Part shown: in pieces, positions 58,043-64,000 of the stretch
Layout of the letters: the number at the start of each line of letters is the position of its first letter
Position numbering within the stretch: the first letter of the stretch is position 1
Source: Carallia brachiata
Lineage: Eukaryota > Streptophyta > Magnoliopsida > Malpighiales > Rhizophoraceae
DNA length: 64,000 nt
NCBI GenBank assembly: GCA_021464245.1
Contig: JADCRB010000111.1
Coordinates: forward strand, 682,001 to 746,000
Reading direction: 5' to 3'
Translations under genes and position numbers: made by a program
The notes under the pieces: generated by a model
Databases searched by the model: none
The model's input: the letters and a program-made list of their open reading frames with translations, nothing else
What the model was told of the DNA's origin: nothing

Positions 58043-58666
58043 CTAGCGGGGCCCGAGGTGCAACTCCAAGTCAAGCTCGACCTCGTCTGGTGGGCCGATG
58101 ATGTTGACGTCGACGTCGACGTCGCTTTCTAGCTGGTTGATGCTGCCAGAATATTATGGAAAGGGAGGCAAAGTTTCGCCGGAATAACTCCTTTCTGCTA
58201 GAAAAATTCCTCCTAGACTTAAGTATCTAGGAGGGATGAACCCTTGGCTGACTCCGTAAGACCACCAGGACCAGCATGCATGCTCCCATGGGCTACGGCT
58301 TTGATGAACATACCGTGGAGAGACCATTGCAGTGGAAGAACTCGGACCTGCTTCATTTGAGGGCGAAGCTGTACCAGTGGGATTTACTATCGGAACGACA
58401 GACTGTTCTTTGAAAAAAGCAGTTCTCAGTGCTGGCTTCTTCCTGCTTCTCCAATTCTGGAACCAATAAAACACATTTTTTCCTTCGATTGCCCCGAGCG
58501 GGTGCAATCGTGAGACAAGTTGGTAAATTTGAGATGCATTAGGAATAATACCTCCATTGTTGTGGAAGACTTCCTCCAAAATTTGTAATTGTGCCATGGT
58601 CGGTTGCCACCTTGTGCAGGGTGACCTTTCTTCTCCCTTGTCTTGAGGTTCTGCAACTAGTTCCAT
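58043..58666 (-). pseudogene. WOX-type homeodomain ORF of element C
   Basis: The first 170 codons (58154-58666) are open and hold the whole homeodomain with NVFYWFQNWRSRKK, the best-preserved copy of that domain. The frame ends at TAA 58154-58156 just after TLPPFP, a changed WUS box. Beyond the stop it continues to an EAR-like LDLELHL and the usual stop at 58043-58045. The start METLVAEP-type N-terminus (here MELVAEPQDKGEE) matches B2. As translated now, it would be a DNA-binding domain lacking the C-terminal EAR-like motif. Confidence 0.87.
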
Positions 58667-58799
58667 CTTTCTTGTGGCAGAGGAGCAAAAGTCTTGGTAT
58701 GTGGTGAAGATCGGTTGAGACTGATGCTGAGTTTCAGACTCAAACCCTCCATTGCTTTATATTTTTGGGCCGTTCACAGTTTATACTCATGCGGGCCAG

Positions 58800-59134
58800 G
58801 AGTTGGATTGGATTTTGAACTTGGGTTCTAGACTGTGTCTGGAACTGGGAATTTTTGGCTTTTGGGTTTTGGATTGGATTTGGGTCGAGTGTTTGGGCCT
58901 CTAGACTTGGATTTTGTGATTTGGGTCGAGTGTTTGGGTTTTGGATTTGGATTTAGTTTTCAGGCTTTTGAGTTGGACTCTGAATTGGGTTCAAGTGTTT
59001 GGGTTTGGATTTTCGCTTGGTCTTTCAGATCGGGACTTTCGAACTTTTTTTTTTTCAATTTTTTTTTTTGCATTTTTTTCTTCTATTTTTTTTTTCTTTT
59101 TTTTTTTGAATTTTTTTTTCTCTTTTGAACATAT
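58800..59134. repeat. Minisatellite and T-rich tract (element C)
   Basis: Degenerate 40-base units (GGGTCGAGTGTTTGGG) at about 58860-59010, then T-rich runs to 59125. Counterpart of 42541-42689. Confidence 0.75.
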
Positions 59135-60175
59135 TTACACATAATACTGTTTCAGAAATTTACCATTGATTGGGCTGATTCGGACGCCTTCTTGATCTGA
59201 CAGCATGTAAGCGTTGTGAGTATAGGCCTCCTGCACTAGGTATGACTCGTCCCATTTGGAAGTAAGCTTGTCACCAGGCCGGTACTTTATGTTGATGGGC
59301 CGTCGCACTGCAAGAACAAGGTCTCCAACTTGAAAAGATCGTGGGCGGACCCTACGGTTGAACGTGTTGGTGAGCCGGGCTTGGTAGCACTCAAGTTGCT
59401 GTTGTGCTTCAAGTCTCCTTTCATCAAGGGCTTCTAACTCATCCAGACGTAGGCGAGCATTCTCCTCTTGTGTGAGTCCTTCCAGAACAGCCATGCACAG
59501 GGATGGAATCTGTGTTTCCAACGGCAGTATTGCTTCGACACCGTAGACAAGTGAGTATGGCGTCGCCTGTGTTAGAGTCCGGTAAGTTGTACGATACGCC
59601 CATAATGCCTCCGGAATTCTGTCATGCCAATCTCTTTTGGATTTAGAGACTACCTTCCGCAACAGGTTGCATAAGGTCTTGTTGAATGCTTCAGCCAAGC
59701 CATTTGCTGGGGCATTGTACATGGATGACTTGTACTGCTTGAACTTGAACTTCTCGCAGAGCTTGTCGATTAAGCTGTTGTAGAACTGCTTACCATTATC
59801 AGTGATGATGAATCGAGGGACTCCATAGCGATAGATCAGCTGAGTCCGGATGAAATTGGCAACATGCTCCTTCTTTACCTCTCTAAGTGGAATGGCTTCA
59901 GCCCATTTTGAGAAGTAGTCGGTTGCTGCGAGGATGTACAGGTGACCCAGGGATGACTTTGGCAAGGGCCCCACTAAGTCGAGACCCCAAGCTTCAAAGG
60001 GCCAGGATGAGACAGTTGGATGCAGTGGCTCCGGTGGTTGATGTATGTAATTGCATGAAATTGACAAGCTTGACAGTTTTAGCAAACTCAATGAATCACG
60101 TACCATGGTTGGCCAGTAGTATCCCATCCTTCTGAGTTGGAAGTGCAACTTAGGCCCGATTGATGTCCGCCACAA
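59135..60175 (-). pseudogene. Integrase of element C (mostly open)
   Basis: 346 codons include GLDLVGPLP, IITDNGKQFYN and NGLAEAFNKTL with the three acidic positions. They end in the full C-terminus INGKFLKQYYV. The zinc-binding region near 60055-60110 is scrambled by small deletions that compensate each other in frame (SLLKLSSLSISCNY), so the CxxC pair is lost. No chromodomain. Confidence 0.87.
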
Positions 60176-62250
60176 ACACCAGAATGTGCTTCAGTGAGAG
60201 CCTGTTTTGCCTCTTCATTGCTAGGCAGCGAAGTAAAATCCATCAAAAGACCTTCGATACAGAGCATCCTTGAGATATATGAAGGGGAGCTCGTCGTTGA
60301 ATTTCTGTCTTATGACGACGATCTTCGGGCAGCTTCCCGTGCTGTAGGTAGTCAATGATTGGTTGGCGCCAATCCTCGTCCTCCGCGAGACGTACAGATA
60401 CAGCGTTGGCTGCTGTAGTTTCTTCATCATCCTTCTGTGGCACTATCCATTTCTGGCATACGCAACAACTGTAGCCTGGATTTCTGACTTTGCAAGAGAA
60501 GTGGCCAGGTTAGCCAACGCGTCTGCCTGAGTGTTTTCTCGTCGAGGCACATGCTCCAAGGTGATGCTTTCAAATTCATCCATTAGCTGTCGAGCACGTT
60601 GATGGTAAGGCGCAAGGTCCTCTTTCTTACATCATACAATCCTGTAAGTTGGTTGATGACGAGCTGGGAATCTCCATGGACTTCTATAGTTGGAATCTTC
60701 ATATCGACAGCCATTTGAAGACCAATGATCAAAGCCTGGTATTCAGCAACATTATTTGAACATAACTCACCGAGAATGATAGCATATGGTAGTATTTGTC
60801 GTTGAGGAGTGACAAACACTATGCCGGCACCAGCACCATCACGCCTTGCTGCACCATCAAAGAACATCGTCCATGGTGGCAGTGTCTCAATGTAAAAGAC
60901 CTCTTCATCTGGAAGATCATCTGTGAACTCCCAATCGACGGAACAGGGTGATCTGCAAGGAAGTCTGCTAGAGCTTGTCCTTTGACTGCTTTTTGAGGCA
61001 CGTAGACAATGTCGTAGCTTTGTAGGATTACTGCCCACTTGGCAAGTCGTCCTGACAAGATTGGTCTAGATAAGATATATTTGACAGGATCAGCTCTGGC
61101 AATGAGACGTACCGTGTGAGCTTGCATGTAGTGCCTCAGCTTGTCAATGGCAAAGAACAGTGCTAGACATGTCTTTTCAATGGGCGAATAACTCAGCTCC
61201 GGACCGTTTAGTGTTCTGCTCAAGTAGTACAGGGCAACTTCCTTTCCCTGCTCGTTTTCCTGTGCAAGCAAGGCTCCCAAAGATCTTTCCTGCGCTGCAA
61301 TGTAGAGAATCAACGACTTTCCTTGAATTGGAGCACCTAGGACCGGTGGATTGGAAAGGTACTTCTTTATGCTCTCAAAGGCTTTGCTGCAAGCTTCGTC
61401 CCACTCGAAGTTGACATCCTTCTTCATCAACCGATGGAAAGGTTGACATCTCCCAGCTAAATTGGAGATGAAACGGCGAATGTAGGCCAGCTTTCCTTGT
61501 AGACTTCGCAGCTCGTGCAGGTTTTTAGGTTCAGGCATCTTTTGAATTGCCTCAACCTTTGACTGATCAACTTCGATTCCACGATGGCGCACCACGAACC
61601 CAAGAAACTTTCCTGATGTGACACCGAATGCGCACTTGAGAGGGTTCATTTTGAGCTGATGCCTCCGAAGTCTTTCGAACACGTCTTGAGATCCTCGAGG
61701 TGGTCTTTGCGCTTCTTAGTCTTTACAACTAAGTCATCAACATAACATTCTACAATCTTGTGCAGCATGTCATCAAAAATTTTTTGCATAGCACGTTGAT
61801 AAGTGGCGCCAGCATTTTTAATCCAAACGGCATAACTTTGTAGCAGTATATACCTTTTGGGGTGCGGAATGCTGTCAACTCCTCGTCTTCTGGTGCCATT
61901 CTGATTTGGTTATAGCCTGAAGAACCATCCATGAAGGACAATGCTTCGTGACCCGTTGTTGCATCGACTGTGATCTCCGTTATGGGCAACGGAAAGTCAT
62001 CTTTCGGGCAGGCCTTGTTAAGATCTCGAAAATCAACACATACCCTCAACTGTCCATTCTTCTTTCTTACCGGGACATGTTGGCAATCCACGTTGGGTAG
62101 GTGACCTCTCGGATGAAGCCAGCATTGATCAGCTTGTTACCTCCTCCTCGATTTGTGGAATGAGTTCCGGGCGGAACCGTCGTTGTGGCTGCTTGACAGA
62201 ACGAACACCCTTCTTTACTGCTAGACGATGCACCGCAATTTTTGGGTCAA
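60176..62250 (-). pseudogene. RT, RNase H and second RNase H of element C (broken)
   Basis: RT N-terminal part at 61750-62091 (VRKKNGQLRVCVDFRDLNKACPKDDFPLPI), then RT end and RNase H at 60819-61682, then the second RNase H at 60583-61038 with DGAARRDGAGAG and HGDSQLVINQ. The catalytic YVDD (about 61738) lies between frames. One-base losses near 61680, 60955 and 60627 break the polyprotein. Confidence 0.88.
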
Positions 62251-64000
62251 GTCCAGGCATTTCTTTGTAACTCCATGCGAACACGTCCCTGTATTGACTT
62301 AATACCTGAACATATTCTTGCTCTTCTTCTGCAGTAAGTAAAGCACTTACAAATGTAGGTCGAGGATCTTCCGGAGAGCCAAGATTGACCTCCGTTCATC
62401 AACAGTTGCTTGGCCACCATCTTCAAGTTCCGGGCAATCCTCCTCGCTAATTGTGACATGAAATGTAGAGCCTCTGACTTCACCTTCTTTGTTTGACTGG
62501 ATAAGCCTGTCTTGTTTGGTGGTGGTGTGATGGCACGTGCATCAGCTGCTCGGCTTCGGCTCTTTAGCGTGATCCGCACAGGTGACTTCTCCTGATAGCC
62601 TAAGCCAGGTCGGGACTGTGATGTTTGAGAAGCGGCCATGTGTGGACGGCAGCGTACCCATTGTGCTCGGGTTTGAGAAGTCATAGCCCGCCTTTGCCAA
62701 AAGCTTGTATGCATTAGGATCAAATCCTTCATGTGTTCTTCTTTCTGGAAGTGAGCCGCCTTCGACTGCCCCCGTGTGTGGTTTGACGAAGCCTTTTAAT
62801 GGTTTTGAGACAAAACCGGCTCAATCTTTGGTATCGGCAGAGTGTAAGTCTCCTTCAGGTTGTGCAGCTCCTTTGTTTTGGGTTGGCTATGTCCTTGCTC
62901 CTGTTTAAGATCAATACAATAAGAGAAAGGGGGTTGACCTTCTGAGCGTCGTGACTTCGGCACATAGCGTAGGACTGGAGTGGAGCTTGAAGATGCAACA
63001 TCCTTCGGACGAAGTTCAGCAGGCTGTGGCAGCTTTTCATTTGTTGGAGCTGGGTTGGCATTGGCAGGTTCTTCGACAGCTTTTCCCTTTTTGTGGATGC
63101 CCCCAGTCCAAGTAGCTTTTGATGGAATCTCCGGATTGTCTGTGTCGTGTAGAAGACTGCATCCGCCAAATGTGATTCAGCATCATCGAACGGCTTTAAG
63201 TCAGCATTGACCTTTTGAACGCCACCATTGTAGTACTTGAAGCACTGATGCAGGCTTGAGAGCACAACTCCATTTCCATGAATCCACGGTCGTCCTAGCA
63301 ACATCTTATATGTGGTACGTGCATCATCACGTGAAAAGAGTGCTAGAAGTGAGATTACCGATAGTTAGCTCCAAGCGAATCATCCCAATTGCTTTCTGTC
63401 CTCCTTGATTAAAGCCATGAATCATCAAGCGGCTGTCTGATAATTCATCAATGCCGATGCCGAGCTCCTTTATGGTGGATTTTGGGATAATATTGACTGC
63501 GAGCCATCGTCGATCAGAATACGTCGGACCTTCTGTTCTCACATAGCCTGATACATACAGCGGCCGATTGTGGGGTTTGGACCCCAGCAGGAGATCCTCA
63601 TCTGAAAATGAGATAGCAGAGTAACATCCGACTGATTTTGGTCCGCCTGTTGCTCCGCTGAGTTAGAATCATTTGATGGCTGTGATTCAGCTGAGGTCTG
63701 GAGAGTATTGCTGACTTGATTTTGCCACACTTCTGTTGATTGCAAAGCTAAACAGCTGAGGGTTAGCGAGAAGGGTTTGGAGAGCTTCATATACCTTCTC
63801 CGTTGTCGACTTTTTGTTGTCGAGCGGCTCCTCCTTATGTGTCACCTCTCTCTGATGGTTTTGAAGTGATGGTGGTCTGGTTTGCAGGTTATGCCTTCCT
63901 GGTCCAGAATGATTTTATTCTGGCTTTTGAGCTTCATGATTAGCTCCTTCAGGACGAAACACTTCTCGGTTGGATGACTTACTATCCGGTGATATTTGCA
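62251..64000 (-). pseudogene. Linker, protease and gag end of element C (broken)
   Basis: The protease-region block GRPWIHGNGVVLSSLHQCF is at about 63250-63304, and STIKELGIGIDELSDSRL at 63430-63480. The catalytic DDGS region near 63500-63530 is disrupted by a frame change. The end of gag continues to the window edge. Confidence 0.82.

Larger units (their letters stand above)
56161..64000 (-). mobile_element. Ty3/Gypsy Tat-type retrotransposon, element C, continues past the window
   Basis: A minus-strand copy with 3' LTR (56161-57094), ORF-X, WOX-type ORF, minisatellite, integrase, both RNase H domains, RT, protease and the end of gag. The gag part at 64000 corresponds to about 37490 in B2, so roughly 2.7 kb should lie outside. 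Frames are broken by single-base changes, though integrase is one 346-codon stretch. Confidence 0.93.

Overview
This is AT-rich nuclear DNA from a flowering plant, most likely a dicot. The evidence is a spliced leucine-rich-repeat receptor kinase gene, a GRAS transcription-factor gene, plant Ty3/Gypsy retrotransposons with two RNase H domains, and many small inverted-repeat transposons. I cannot name the species from sequence alone.

Layout. 1-3291 holds the 3' part of a MIK2-like LRR receptor kinase gene with a one-base frameshift. It is followed by a spacer (3292-9042) carrying several MITEs and a SINE-like unit. A truncated minus-strand retrotransposon (element A, 9043-14138) interrupts this spacer, which resumes at 14139-15990. 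16-25 kb is gene-poor: a receptor-kinase promoter remnant without its gene (about 17600-17695), a 3' fragment of a GRAS gene (18325-18771), foldback elements, a SINE with target-site duplication, a hAT-type MITE and an odd G-rich block. A nearly complete GRAS gene with one in-frame stop lies at 25255-27051. 28.6-45.3 kb is mostly two plus-strand copies of the same retrotransposon family: B1 (28584-33795, deleted inside, no 3' end) and B2 (34829-45279, both LTRs and a TTGAG target duplication). 46945-50627 is an intact two-exon MIK2-like receptor kinase gene of 1137 codons. Its downstream spacer (50628-56160) is a duplicate of the one after the first receptor gene. A fourth retrotransposon copy (C, minus strand) runs from 56161 past the window end.

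How it fits together. The receptor genes and spacers are remnants of a tandem array. Units 1 and 2 align through gene and spacer. Parts of a third unit survive as spacer pieces at 33796-34828 and 45280-46200, plus promoter remnants, so at least one receptor gene seems to have been lost. Retrotransposons and MITEs have since landed mainly in the spacers.

Most notable observation. Between integrase and 3' LTR, the retrotransposon family carries a sense-strand ORF of about 205 codons encoding a WUSCHEL/WOX-type homeodomain, followed by a WUS-box-like motif (TLPLFP) and a C-terminal EAR-like LxLxL motif. It is present in all three copies that retain the region (A, B2, C). Each copy is broken by different lesions, so the gene belongs to the element family and is not one chance capture. 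A second small conserved ORF of unknown function follows it. I know of no described retrotransposon lineage carrying a WUS-type regulator, but I could not search.
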